64,000 nucleotides of DNA from CBFHSF01 sp965658445. Lineage in GTDB: Bacteria > Bacteroidota > Bacteroidia > Flavobacteriales > Schleiferiaceae. The position numbers and the translations under genes are program-made. The DNA lies in assembly GCA_965658445.1 (NCBI GenBank), contig CBFHSF010000006.1:91232-155231 (forward strand). The letters run 5' to 3'. Below, piece by piece: positions 1-8,979 of this stretch. A model generated the notes under the pieces. The model made no database searches. It saw only the letters and a list, made by a program, of their open reading frames with translations, and was not told where the DNA came from. Numbering within the stretch: the first letter of the stretch is position 1; every line of letters begins with the position of its first letter.

Positions 1-2
1 GT

Positions 3-1430
3 GATGTATGCGGTGTTTTGAATTTTAAGGGCGACACAGTGGTTCCCTTTGAACTTCCGGGAATGCCTGTATTTGAGGGAACAAAGGATAGAGACGGTCA
101 CAAAAAGCCCGGTATTATCAGTTTACGATCGGGGGATGGTTACAACGGATACACGTACTACTTCTACACCTTTGAGGGAGAAAAAATTGAAAAACCAGAA
201 TGGTATTCTACGCATTACGGCTCAGTATATCAGAGAAACGTAGATCCACTTCACGTAGATTTTGAGCTGAGAAACCACGCAGGACGAACACTCTTGGTAT
301 TTGCGAATTCCGAGTATTTGGTTTGGATTGAGCCCTTTCACGAAGGCATGGCGGCCATTTTTATGGCACCCTACAACCACTCCAATCCCTATTACACAGG
401 TTCTCCCAGAACCTATGGTTTCATTGACAGCACGGGGCAGTTGGTCATTCCCTTTGGATTGCAAAAGGAGAGGATTCACGGTTTCCGAACCATACATAAC
501 GATGAATCCACAAATCGTTGGTATTTTGAAAAAGGCACTGCCCTGAGTAATTCGACAAATTCACCTCATTATTTCTACATCAACAAAAAGGGAGAAAAAG
601 TGCTGCAGTTCAAGGAAACTTATTCGGTGGCTCCTCCTACGAGCAAGGGCTACAGAGCTATTGAAGACAAGGGGTACGATGCCGACTTTAACGTCGTTTT
701 GAGTCTCCAAGACACCATCAACAAATACGGTTTTGCCAAGATACCAACCACGCAATGGATTGTAGATGACAATCAGTTGTTCTACACCGAGGGTCAGAGA
801 ACGCAGCTATACGTAAAGGACGGAAACCGAGAGATTATTGAAGAGTTTGTTCAAGAGGACTCCAATTATGTTTATCAGTTTTGGCACGTTTCACAACTGC
901 ATAAACTGAGAATTATCAAGAGACTTCCCAAGGATACTTTGACTTACCGCGAGGTTCAAAATTTGGGTTTGATGTACACACAACCCGGTGAGGTTCAGGT
1001 TCAAGATTCTTTGGGAAATGTGATTTCTGGATGGATGGACGGTGGATATGAGTACGATTGGGACTTGGGTATTTACGTCAATAAGTTTGGGTTTGGCAGC
1101 AATCATACTTTAACCGATGTGGAGATTTACAACTTTGATGGCGAGTTGATATACAGCGCAGATTCCTGTAAAATCTACAAGCGATCGTGGAATATGATGC
1201 CCCATTTAAAGGGAAGTTCTTGGATGGCCAAAGACAGCAAAAACAACTGTACGTTGATTTTTAGAAATGGCGAGAACATTTCCTATAACTCACAGGATGA
1301 AATTCACCCCGGGAACACCTATGATTGGAATTCGCAAAACCCACCGGTGTATAGAGTTTTTGAAAATCCCGATTTCAATCTTCAATTGACAAAAGAGGAT
1401 TTGGACGGTTGGTACGAGAAGTTGTTTTAA
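3..1430 (+). CDS. WG-repeat-like protein, 5' end outside window
   Basis: The reading frame is open from base 3 to the TAA at 1430, so the true start lies upstream and at least 475 residues are visible. About 130 residues in there is a stretch reading YGFIDSTGQLVIPFG, the hallmark of WG/KWG beta-hairpin repeats, and other aromatic, glycine-rich segments look like degenerate copies. WG-repeat proteins are mostly uncharacterised, often surface or periplasmic proteins. No enzymatic motif is seen. A TTG codon at 18 is the first conventional start inside the window but is probably internal. The family assignment rests mainly on one clear repeat. Confidence 0.6.
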   Translation, partial: DVCGVLNFKGDTVVPFELPGMPVFEGTKDRDGHKKPGIISLRSGDGYNGYTYYFYTFEGEKIEKPEWYSTHYGSVYQRNVDPLHVDFELRNHAGRTLLVFANSEYLVWIEPFHEGMAAIFMAPYNHSNPYYTGSPRTYGFIDSTGQLVIPFGLQKERIHGFRTIHNDESTNRWYFEKGTALSNSTNSPHYFYINKKGEKVLQFKETYSVAPPTSKGYRAIEDKGYDADFNVVLSLQDTINKYGFAKIPTTQWIVDDNQLFYTEGQRTQLYVKDGNREIIEEFVQEDSNYVYQFWHVSQLHKLRIIKRLPKDTLTYREVQNLGLMYTQPGEVQVQDSLGNVISGWMDGGYEYDWDLGIYVNKFGFGSNHTLTDVEIYNFDGELIYSADSCKIYKRSWNMMPHLKGSSWMAKDSKNNCTLIFRNGENISYNSQDEIHPGNTYDWNSQNPPVYRVFENPDFNLQLTKEDLDGWYEKLF

Positions 1431-1444
1431 ATGATCATTTAGGG

Positions 1445-1492
1445 AAGGTTTCACACTAATTATCAAAGAATTACGTTGGTTCCTGAAACCTT
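1445..1492 (+). terminator. Possible hairpin terminator after the WG-like gene
   Basis: AAGGTTTCA (1445-1453) pairs perfectly with TGAAACCTT (1484-1492), followed by a short T-rich stretch. The loop of about 30 bases is long for an intrinsic terminator, so this is tentative. Confidence 0.35.
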
Positions 1493-1523
1493 TTGTACTT
1501 TTTGGTGGCCTAAATTAATTTTG
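1492..1523 (+). promoter_or_regulatory. Bacteroidota-type promoter for the esterase gene
   Basis: TTTG at 1492-1495 is followed after 20 bases by TAATTTTG at 1516-1523, fitting the Bacteroidota primary sigma consensus TTTG-N19ish-TAnnTTTG. The ATG of the next gene is at 1532, only 8 bases beyond the -7 box, so the transcript would have almost no leader. Confidence 0.55.
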
Positions 1524-1531
1524 CTTTAGAA

Positions 1532-2524
1532 ATGAAGACCAAAATATTTTTCGTTGTTGCCTGCTTGTCTTTCGGTTTACAAAGCTGTGAAGATGACAAC
1601 CCCACAATACCTCCCGTGGTATCGCCTACCGTCACATCAGAGGCCAGTTTCACCGTTTTAAAGGACGAGGGTGTTACCTACGCTACGGGATTGAGTCACG
1701 ACTCCCTCAACAGTGCGTCTTCGACCACCATCCCCTTAAAACTGGATGTCTATTACCCAGATAACGAGGTAACCCAAAGGCCGGCCATTTTACTGATTCA
1801 CGGAGGTGGTTTTAACAGCGGTGACCGAACGGCAACTAGCATAGTTAATATCGCTCAGTACTTTGCTGCACGAGGTTTTGTGGCGGCGTCCATAGACTAC
1901 AGAAAACTGGGTGACGCGGGCACCATTCCCCAAGAGTGGATAACCTTTGCCAACCAATTTGTTGCGCCTAGCGTCCACAACGATTTTTACAAATTGTATC
2001 CCGCGCATCGCGACGCTAAAGCCGCAGTACGTTGGTTTATGGCCAACGCCAGTAACTACAACATCAATCCCAATTACCTCACCGTAGGCGGTGGTTCCGC
2101 AGGAGCGGTTACATCCATCACCATTGGGATTTCTGACCTGGAGGATTACAAATCAGAGATTTCTGAAACCATTGACCCTACTCTTTCTTCCACTAACCTC
2201 AATCAGACGTATGAAGTGAAAACTGTTTTGGACTTCTGGGGAAGCAAGGTGGCTATTGACGTTTTGGAAATTCTCTACAACAAGAACCCCTACGGGCCTC
2301 ACAATCCACCTTTATTCATTGTTCACGGAACAGAAGATCCAACCGTTCTCTATTCTGAAGCCTTGGCGTTGGATTCCATTTACACCGCCACTGGAGCGCC
2401 ACATGTTCTCCACACTCTACAAGGCAGAGGACATGGACCCTGGACCGCAACCATTGACGGAAAATCATTAGAGCAAACCGCTTTTGAATACGTGGTGGAA
2501 CAACAAGGTATTGTAGTTGAATAA
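1532..2524 (+). CDS. Secreted alpha/beta-hydrolase (carboxylesterase/lipase-like lipoprotein)
   Basis: This 330-residue protein begins with a lipoprotein signal peptide ending in the lipobox LQSC (Cys19), so it is probably membrane-anchored. The alpha/beta-hydrolase signature is complete. HGGGF at 90-94 forms the oxyanion hole, Ser189 in GGGSAG is the nucleophile, and Asp269 (HGTEDP) and His301 (RGHGPW) complete the triad. The HGGG motif is typical of the hormone-sensitive lipase/BD-FAE carboxylesterase group, which hydrolyses carboxylic esters including acetyl groups on polysaccharides. The substrate cannot be read from the sequence. It is a single gene with its own promoter and no obvious partner nearby. 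Confidence 0.85.
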   Translation: MKTKIFFVVACLSFGLQSCEDDNPTIPPVVSPTVTSEASFTVLKDEGVTYATGLSHDSLNSASSTTIPLKLDVYYPDNEVTQRPAILLIHGGGFNSGDRTATSIVNIAQYFAARGFVAASIDYRKLGDAGTIPQEWITFANQFVAPSVHNDFYKLYPAHRDAKAAVRWFMANASNYNINPNYLTVGGGSAGAVTSITIGISDLEDYKSEISETIDPTLSSTNLNQTYEVKTVLDFWGSKVAIDVLEILYNKNPYGPHNPPLFIVHGTEDPTVLYSEALALDSIYTATGAPHVLHTLQGRGHGPWTATIDGKSLEQTAFEYVVEQQGIVVE

Positions 2525-3064
2525 TGGAGCGCTTTACGGGCGATAGGTAAAAGGAAGGAAAGAGGAAGAATGAAGGAAGGAGGAATGAGGGTTTTATTCT
2601 TTCCTGCTCTCTGGAACTGTGAGAATTCAAGTTTCCTTTTTTCCATATTCCTTTTTCCTTCTTCGTTTTGGGAATAGTAAGCAGGGAGTGGTGGGGAACC
2701 GTCGGTCCCACCCCGGTTAAATTTCGGAATATCCTCAAAAAGTACCAGACAATAAATCGGTTACAAACGATAGTACTCGACTCGATACGTTTAGGCCGGG
2801 GAATCCGGGATTCCCGCCCCATAGAAAGTTAAGCAGTTTCAAACTCCCAAGCGTCATTTAATCAATTGTATCCGTTTGTTTTCGGGCTGAAACTCAAAAC
2901 GAATTGTGTCGACTGAAAGCGTTTTCTTGACGGGTTGGGTGCTCAGAAATTCCGAAATTGAAACTGGGGCCTGCGGGTGCTGGCCCCGGGCAGAGGTAGA
3001 AGATCGGAACTTGGCAATAATATTTCCGCTCACCACTCACCACTCACTAGTCACCACTCACCAA
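2525..3064. other. 540-bp non-coding stretch with hairpins and short repeats
   Basis: No convincing gene is seen here; the overlapping frames have no recognisable protein. It holds a purine-rich tract (about 2550-2590) partly complementary to a pyrimidine-rich tract (about 2630-2663), which could fold into a long imperfect hairpin ending the esterase transcript. Smaller inverted repeats are GGGAATC/GATTCCC around 2800-2816 and GGGGCC/GGCCCC around 2966-2987. Near the end is a run of ACTCACC/GTCACC heptamer repeats (about 3029-3062) next to the 3' end of the outer-membrane protein gene on the other strand. Confidence 0.5.
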
Positions 3065-3892
3065 TTAAAACGAAAACTGCCCACCAACGGCAAAGTCCCA
3101 CATGCCAAATCCAAAGTTCTGGTGGGCTCTGTCAGAAACATCTCCAGGACGAGTCAGGATGTCCTGCATGGAAATCCAACCGCCTTTTAATTGCGTGCGG
3201 AAAAAGAAGTATTTAAAGAAATACGCTTGTGCGCCTAAATTTAAAGAGGCACCCCAACCGGCTATGTGAAACTCATCATTGCGCTCCCCTCCCATGAGGG
3301 TTACATTGGATTTTGGAATGAGCAATCCCAAACCCGCTCCCGCCAAAGCGCTTACGCCATAACGTCCACTAGGAGAGGTGTAGATGGGATAAAAGTAGTC
3401 TGCTCCCACACTGGCGTAGTTGAGGCCGTCTGTGTGCTCAAAGTGAAGAAAATCAGAGGTCAATTCTCTCTCCTCCCCATTGTAATCTCCGTTAAATGGA
3501 TTTCCCGGTTGTTGGATACTACCGTTAATTGCCACGGTTTGATTGGCGCCTAAGACGTACTTCATGTGATCCATGCCTGCAGAAAGGGCCCAACGATCAC
3601 TAATAAAATATCCAATGCGATAAACGTATTGGGGAATGGTCATGTTGGCGGGTTTTGCATAGTTCTCTAGCGTAACCTCCGTAGGCCTGTCGTGAGCTTG
3701 TACATCTTGTAAGGTAAAGTCGTAACCCGGTCCTGTAAATCGAATATCCGAAGTAGTATATCCCGAACGGTTATATCCCCAATACAAGTAGAAATCTCCC
3801 TTTTTGTGAAGCTTTGTTTTTGCTGGGGCTTGAGCGAACACAGAAAACGGGATGCAAAGAATCGCAACCACTGCAATTAGGAATGTTCTCAT
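3065..3892 (-). CDS. Outer-membrane beta-barrel protein
   Basis: The protein has about 275 residues if started at the second of two adjacent ATGs (3895 or 3892). It starts with a hydrophobic signal peptide ending in VFAQA, followed by alternating aromatic/polar strands and a terminal phenylalanine (GGQFSF), the usual last residue of an outer-membrane barrel. This is the general pattern of Bacteroidota barrel proteins of unknown cargo. A longer reading up to 3913 would place the promoter-like TATCTTTG inside the gene, which argues for the short start. Specific function is unknown. Confidence 0.7.
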   Translation of the reverse strand: MRTFLIAVVAILCIPFSVFAQAPAKTKLHKKGDFYLYWGYNRSGYTTSDIRFTGPGYDFTLQDVQAHDRPTEVTLENYAKPANMTIPQYVYRIGYFISDRWALSAGMDHMKYVLGANQTVAINGSIQQPGNPFNGDYNGEERELTSDFLHFEHTDGLNYASVGADYFYPIYTSPSGRYGVSALAGAGLGLLIPKSNVTLMGGERNDEFHIAGWGASLNLGAQAYFFKYFFFRTQLKGGWISMQDILTRPGDVSDRAHQNFGFGMWDFAVGGQFSF

Positions 3893-3900
3893 CATGGTTG

Positions 3901-3908
3901 CAAAGATA
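3901..3908 (-). promoter_or_regulatory. -7 promoter element abutting the barrel gene start
   Basis: On the minus strand TATCTTTG lies 5 bases before the first ATG (3895), matching TAnnTTTG. Transcription would begin essentially at the start codon. No clear -33 TTTG is seen at the expected distance. Confidence 0.4.
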
Positions 3909-3976
3909 ATCAACCCATCGCCACGTTTGTATCAATGTGAGGTTCAATTTTTTATTGAAATCACCGAAGTTTTTTT

Positions 3977-4441
3977 ATGTTTACCCCACCTGCATCAAAA
4001 CCTACTCAAAACACGACTTTCTTGAAGTTAACGTTTCACCTTACCAATTATTCAAACCACAGCTCTGCAAAGCAAAGATTACAGGAGGTTCTCTTAGCCT
4101 GTGACGTGCCCAAAGAGGATATTGAACTCTACCAAAACAAAGCCATAGGCAGTCCCTCCTCTTTCAAAACCTGGTGGATTACACCTTTTCACATGGCCGT
4201 TTACGATGTCATTGCTACAGAAAACGCGGAGCAAAATAGAATTTCAATTGAACTGAGGTTGTACAAAATGTACGTTTGGTTGGCACTCATTGCAGTGGTA
4301 TCAGGGATTGGACCTAGCAACTACACAATTGGGCTCATCGTATTTTTTTTCGGTATTGTTTTTACTTCCCTTTTGGTTTATACACAGTGGCTTTGGAAAA
4401 AACCCATTTTGTTAGCAAAACTCAATTCCCTAAAATCCTAA
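3977..4441 (+). CDS. Hypothetical membrane protein, two TM segments
   Basis: This protein of 154 residues is not recognised. Its first 90 residues are polar and probably soluble, including a segment of alternating hydrophobic and polar residues. They are followed by two closely spaced membrane segments (roughly residues 98-112 and 117-138) and a basic tail, giving a hairpin topology with both ends on the same side. It precedes another small membrane protein by 13 bases, so the two are probably co-transcribed and may act together. Confidence 0.6.
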   Translation: MFTPPASKPTQNTTFLKLTFHLTNYSNHSSAKQRLQEVLLACDVPKEDIELYQNKAIGSPSSFKTWWITPFHMAVYDVIATENAEQNRISIELRLYKMYVWLALIAVVSGIGPSNYTIGLIVFFFGIVFTSLLVYTQWLWKKPILLAKLNSLKS

Positions 4442-4454
4442 AGCACGTAAACTC

Positions 4455-5024
4455 ATGGACCACACAGTTATTGGCCCTTCGGTTAAGCCCCATCAAAAAG
4501 TAATTCTCATTGGATGTTCTTTGGCATTCTTTGCCGTGGGTCTTCCCGCCATTCTAGTTTTGTTGGAACCGCTGTATTCGGAAGCTACCCTACATTCTTT
4601 CCCCATTGGCGGTTACATACAAGTCTTTTTGTTTTTGATTTCGCCCCTCTTATTCTTGTACGCATTTACAAGAGACGGCGTTTCTCAGTTCGAGGATACC
4701 TTTCGCACGAGCACCTTCCTCTTCGGAAAGCCCATTCGCTCCATTACTATTGATTCTAAGGATGTTGAGGAGATTACCATCCTACAATTCAACATGAAGC
4801 AAAAAGTGGCCATGACCGTGGCGCCCAATCCAGACCAAGCTTATGGATATGTGGAGTACAGGGTATATGGACTCAATTCAAATCACAGTAAAAGGACTTT
4901 GGTATACAAAACGAGAGATCAACAAATTGTCAAGTTGGTTACGGAGATTGCCGGCCGTGCTTGGGATGCGCCTTATGTTCAGTACAACCCTCCGGTTTCT
5001 AAAGGCCGACGAGGGAGACGGTAA
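4455..5024 (+). CDS. Hypothetical membrane protein, two TM segments
   Basis: The 189-residue product has two N-terminal membrane segments (about 16-37 and 52-70), then a soluble domain of about 110 residues ending in a strongly basic tail (KGRRGRR). The layout resembles small bacterial PH-like membrane proteins, where two helices precede a beta-rich domain, but that is inference and no family was recognised. It lies 13 bases after the preceding two-TM gene, suggesting an operon. Confidence 0.6.
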   Translation: MDHTVIGPSVKPHQKVILIGCSLAFFAVGLPAILVLLEPLYSEATLHSFPIGGYIQVFLFLISPLLFLYAFTRDGVSQFEDTFRTSTFLFGKPIRSITIDSKDVEEITILQFNMKQKVAMTVAPNPDQAYGYVEYRVYGLNSNHSKRTLVYKTRDQQIVKLVTEIAGRAWDAPYVQYNPPVSKGRRGRR

Positions 5025-5171
5025 CAATCACTGTACACCCGTGTTTTTGGATATCTTTTTCTTTGATATCCAAACACTTAAAAACTCTTTTCTTACTTTA
5101 GGTACCCCAAGCGACCAAAACTTACGAAATACAACTGCTATGTCCCCCCTAGCTACCCAAAGTTTCAGAAT

Positions 5172-5732
5172 ATGAAAAAAGTATTCTGGAACATCGTCTT
5201 GCCGCTCACATTTATCTCTTACGCTGGATTCTCCCAATGGTGGGAATACGCAAGCGAATCTGAGCAAATACAAATCCTTTGGGGATTCCCTTTCCCCATG
5301 GCGAAGCCCAATAATAGCTTAGGGCTTGATATTTTTCTGTTGGGTGGAATCGCCAATTTCCTCGTTTATTTGACTTTCTGGTTATTGGTTTGTTGGCTAG
5401 TAATACGATGGAAAGGTTCATTCAAACTTCCTCCACTTTTTAACTATGGATTGAAGATTATCGCGGGTATTCGCTTTGGGAGCTTAGTTATTTTCAGTGA
5501 TAATCCAGGTAATGAAATAGAATGGCAAAGGAGTTTTGAAATGAAAGTGATCGACAAGGGAATCGTTGCCTATGGTTATTCCTTGCCTTTTTCAACGGAA
5601 AGAAATCGCGTCTTCCTATTTGGAAACACCCTTCATTCCAGACACGATCGAATTCACCCATCAAAAAATGAGGTGATAAAACCCACAGAAAAAACAGCGG
5701 AGAATTTGCATTCCATGGTAAAGGGTAAGTAA
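5172..5732 (+). CDS. Hypothetical membrane protein
   Basis: The protein has 186 residues, with a hydrophobic N-terminus (about 4-22) that could be a signal or first membrane segment and a second strong membrane segment at about 53-77 (rich in Leu, Val and Trp). A soluble C-terminal part of about 100 residues follows. No family is recognised. It is separated from the preceding gene by 147 bases, so it may have its own promoter. Confidence 0.6.
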   Translation: MKKVFWNIVLPLTFISYAGFSQWWEYASESEQIQILWGFPFPMAKPNNSLGLDIFLLGGIANFLVYLTFWLLVCWLVIRWKGSFKLPPLFNYGLKIIAGIRFGSLVIFSDNPGNEIEWQRSFEMKVIDKGIVAYGYSLPFSTERNRVFLFGNTLHSRHDRIHPSKNEVIKPTEKTAENLHSMVKGK

Positions 5733-5880
5733 TTGATTCCTTAGAATTCCACGAACATTGGGGAGATTTCTATTATAGTCAATGGGTTATGGACGCCCCG
5801 GATTATGGACCTTAGTAAAGAATTTCGTAATTTGTAAGGGCTAGACTGTAAACTGCTAATCGTTCTCTAATTTTTGCGCT

Positions 5881-7500
5881 ATGAAATCTAAACTGATCAT
5901 TCGTTTTATTACTTCTTTGACCCTATCCTTTGGTTTATTGGGATTTAACGGAATGTCTCAAACCATGGAAGACCTTCCCAATAAATACCTAGCCAATTCC
6001 AATTGGCCCATTGGTCATACCAATGCAGGACAGACTAACGCAACTCCTATTCCAGGTCCCATTGCGGAAACTCGAGCCTTGAGACCCGATGAAATCCAAT
6101 ACCACGACATGGGACAATTCCAGTTGGGCCAAGTCATTTCTGGCGAATACGAAAATGGAAAGCGCGTCATTTGGTGTAATGGCTCCAGTTTTGTGGCCAA
6201 GTTTGACTACGACAACTACAATCTGATTTCCATGCTACGCATTACGGACGTAGTCGAAAACACGGGAATGCACGAAAATTTCATCGACATGATGGAAAGC
6301 GATGCTCCTTTAGAAACCAAAATCAAGGCCTCTCTGAAAGCGGGAATTTCAGGACTGTCTTCAGTTTATATTTTGATGAATAACCAAAATCAATTCATTG
6401 CTGCTCAGCCTCGAGGGGTTAGAATTTACGGGGATGTAGTAGAGGGAGATCCTTCGTCATCCATTGCCATAATAAACGAATACAAACTCCCCGAAGAAGT
6501 AAAAGGCGCCATAGTCGGTATGAATATCACCTATGATGGATGGTTGCTATTGGTAACCAACGATGGTTTTTTAGTGGCCTTGAGCGAAGATTTTAAAAAG
6601 TCCAGCATTCTGGAATTGGATTATGCAGCTCAACATCAATCAGAGACCGCCAAGTTTGTGAGAAACAGTCTAGCGGTCGACTCTGACAACGGAATTTACG
6701 TGGCTTCAGTAAACCACATGCACAAAGTGATCTGGACAGGAAAGGAACTCAGCAACAACAAAAAGGACGGTGCCTGGACGGCGCAGTATCCCAACAACTT
6801 TGGATTGGGTACCGGCTCCACCCCCGCCCTTATGGGGTTTGGCGAAGGGAACGATGAAATGGTAGTAATTACGGACGGAGACAGCGTGATGAATATGACT
6901 CTTTTTTGGAGAGATGACATTCCTTCGGATTGGAGTGGTATTGACGGTTTGCCCTCTAAGAGAATCGCTGCTTCCTATCCCATTAATTTTGGAAACGAGA
7001 AGGCCAAATATGTACAACAAGAACAAGGGGTTACCATCAATGGATACGGAATGATTGTCGTTAACAACGTTCCTGTAAACGTGCCCCCTCAAATCAGTAA
7101 ACTCAGCGAAAAGAACCCCAAAGTCATGTGGCTCTTTATGGGCTACATGAATGGAATGGAACAATTTGCTCCCAAGGGAATTGAAAAAGTTATTTGGAAT
7201 TCAAAATCTAGAAAGATAGAGCTCGCTTGGATTAACGAAGAAGTTTCTGATCCCACCTGTGTTCCCTTTGTATCGGATGGAAACAACATGTTTTACACCA
7301 TAGGTTCTCGCAAAAACCAATTTACCTTCGAAGGAATCAATGCCGAAACCGGAGAATCGGTTTTCCATTACATCATCGGAGGACCTCGTTACAACGGGTT
7401 TTACTCTGCACCCACAATGGATTCCGAAGGAAGGATTTTATATGGAGGTCTTTGGGGAGTAGTAAGATTGGCACCTCAGGCCCAAGAGGTGAAAAAGTAA
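5881..7500 (+). CDS. Secreted beta-propeller-like protein of unknown function
   Basis: This 539-residue protein has a signal peptide (hydrophobic residues about 5-26, cleaved near MSQ). The body is rich in repeating patterns such as YNLISMLRI, YDGWLLLVTNDGFLVALS, SLAVDSDNGIYVAS and PTMDSEGRILYGG, which look like blades of a quinoprotein- or SMP-30-like beta-propeller. No catalytic signature or PQQ ligand set is obvious. It is probably periplasmic or secreted. A TAATTTTTG sequence ends 4 bases before the ATG and may be an imperfect -7 element. Confidence 0.6.
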   Translation: MKSKLIIRFITSLTLSFGLLGFNGMSQTMEDLPNKYLANSNWPIGHTNAGQTNATPIPGPIAETRALRPDEIQYHDMGQFQLGQVISGEYENGKRVIWCNGSSFVAKFDYDNYNLISMLRITDVVENTGMHENFIDMMESDAPLETKIKASLKAGISGLSSVYILMNNQNQFIAAQPRGVRIYGDVVEGDPSSSIAIINEYKLPEEVKGAIVGMNITYDGWLLLVTNDGFLVALSEDFKKSSILELDYAAQHQSETAKFVRNSLAVDSDNGIYVASVNHMHKVIWTGKELSNNKKDGAWTAQYPNNFGLGTGSTPALMGFGEGNDEMVVITDGDSVMNMTLFWRDDIPSDWSGIDGLPSKRIAASYPINFGNEKAKYVQQEQGVTINGYGMIVVNNVPVNVPPQISKLSEKNPKVMWLFMGYMNGMEQFAPKGIEKVIWNSKSRKIELAWINEEVSDPTCVPFVSDGNNMFYTIGSRKNQFTFEGINAETGESVFHYIIGGPRYNGFYSAPTMDSEGRILYGGLWGVVRLAPQAQEVKK

Positions 7501-7536
7501 AAAAGAGGTGAGTTTGGTTCTATGGGTTTGAAGCTC

Positions 7537-8295
7537 TTAGTAGGGAGAATCCATGCGGTTTTCTTCCTCCAATTTCTTCTTGGCCAATTCATCCGTAATA
7601 AACGGAAGAATAAAGTGGAAAGACACATAGTTCCCGGTGTTATTTCCCATCATTAAAGAATCTTTGTAAACGTCGTTAAACCCTTGGTAATAGCGAACCT
7701 GCAAAAAAATTCCCTTTCCCTTTCTCGCCTTTCCCAATTCATAGGACAAGGCCACAATGGCACCGTAATCTAAATCGTTGGTTTGGCTGGTGACGTCCTG
7801 TCTAAAACTTCCTTCATCTCCTTCAAACACCAAATCGGAAGACGACAAAAATGAAACCTGAGGACCCGCACCAACTCGCCAGTGGCCCATTTGGTAATAG
7901 GTAAGAATGGGGATGTCTATGTAATTGATATCTGCAAATCCGTCTTTATTTATGTATTCATTGTCCAAATTGGGATTCCCGGTATTCAATGAATATTCCT
8001 GAAAGCGATACTTCCTCCGAGAGACAAAAAACACCGTGGGACTCAAATACCACTCCTCAGAAAGTTGAATGTTTCCCGCTATTCCAAAGTTCAATCCCAC
8101 GCCTCTCCGGGTATTGTCCAGACGAGCGTAATCGGATAAGTTCCAACCTAGCTCGAGGCTGATGTTAAACTTCTCAGAAGCCACCTGATCTCCAAAAATT
8201 AAAGCAATGATTGCTGCCTGACCATTGGAAGCTTTGGGTGCCAGCATAGAGAGTGCAAAAACAAGGATGAGGGAACGTACATAAAATCGCTTCAT
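7537..8295 (-). CDS. PorT-like outer-membrane beta-barrel protein
   Basis: A 252-residue protein with a signal peptide ending near SNGQ. Its amphipathic strands resemble the outer-membrane beta-barrel domain of PorT-like proteins: an ISLELGWNLSDY opening strand, YIDIPILTYYQ and WRVGAGPQVSFLSS in the middle. The motif of a conserved 'IDIPIL' strand followed by 'GAGP' is typical of this Bacteroidota family. PorT itself acts in type IX secretion, but most relatives have unknown roles and this copy is isolated. It runs convergent to the preceding beta-propeller gene. Confidence 0.7.
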   Translation of the reverse strand: MKRFYVRSLILVFALSMLAPKASNGQAAIIALIFGDQVASEKFNISLELGWNLSDYARLDNTRRGVGLNFGIAGNIQLSEEWYLSPTVFFVSRRKYRFQEYSLNTGNPNLDNEYINKDGFADINYIDIPILTYYQMGHWRVGAGPQVSFLSSSDLVFEGDEGSFRQDVTSQTNDLDYGAIVALSYELGKARKGKGIFLQVRYYQGFNDVYKDSLMMGNNTGNYVSFHFILPFITDELAKKKLEEENRMDSPY

Positions 8296-8376
8296 ACTCA
8301 GAATGTCTATAGGTTAAGATATAAGTTGTTTGTAAGGCATCACTAAAGATAGAGTAAAATTCTTAAATTGGGTAGG

Positions 8377-8787
8377 ATGAAAAGCCACTTTGAACTTACG
8401 GACGCTGAATACGAAGCTGCATTTTCCAGTTTGCTATTTCCGCCAAATCTCTTCTCGCACGAAGCGCATCTGCGGTTGGCTTACATCTATCTGCGCCAAG
8501 GAACTTTGGAGGAGGCCATTGACAAAACCAGGACAGCTATCACGAGATTTGTAGATCACGTGGGTGCAGAAGGCAAGTACAATGAAACAGTGACCGTCGC
8601 CAGCGTCAAGCTTCTCCACAGAATGATTGCAGAATCTTCAACCCACCACTTCAAAGATTTTATTGCTGAGCATCCTGAATTACTTTCGGATTTTAAGAAC
8701 ATCATTCGATCTTACTACACGACACATATTTTTGTGAACGAAAGAGCAAAGCGGGAGTTTATCGAGCCCGAGCTCAAACCCCTTTAG
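8377..8787 (+). CDS. Small conserved cytosolic protein of unknown function
   Basis: About 136 residues, starting at the ATG at 8377 rather than an in-frame TTG nine bases earlier. It carries a segment HEAHLRLAYIYLRQGTLEEA followed later by KYNETVTVASVKLLHRM. This arrangement recurs in small helical proteins of unknown function in many bacteria and is recognised here only as a pattern. The His-rich HEAHLR could be a metal or substrate site, but this is speculation. There is no signal peptide and no membrane segment. Confidence 0.55.
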   Translation: MKSHFELTDAEYEAAFSSLLFPPNLFSHEAHLRLAYIYLRQGTLEEAIDKTRTAITRFVDHVGAEGKYNETVTVASVKLLHRMIAESSTHHFKDFIAEHPELLSDFKNIIRSYYTTHIFVNERAKREFIEPELKPL

Positions 8788-8979
8788 ATCGTAATATTCA
8801 CCTCATATTCAAGGCGTAATAAATCATCTTGCCATACTTTCTTTCTTTCTTTTCCTAGTTTCTTTTGTTTTTTTCTTACCTTTTGGTGACCAATTACCAT
8901 CGTTATTCCACTGGTAATAAACCACTAACTAATCATTGAGAAACAATATTCTAAACTGAATAATCAAAACCAATTAATC

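Noticed and set aside
2316..2822. Minus-strand frame of 168 codons overlapping the esterase end and the intergenic region
   Set aside because: It is antisense to a well-supported esterase, has low-complexity Ser/Phe/Pro-rich translation from the purine tract, and shows no domain.
2906..3216. Two overlapping plus-strand frames in the hairpin-rich region
   Set aside because: They run through the ACTCACC repeats into the antisense of the barrel gene, with biased composition and no recognisable protein.
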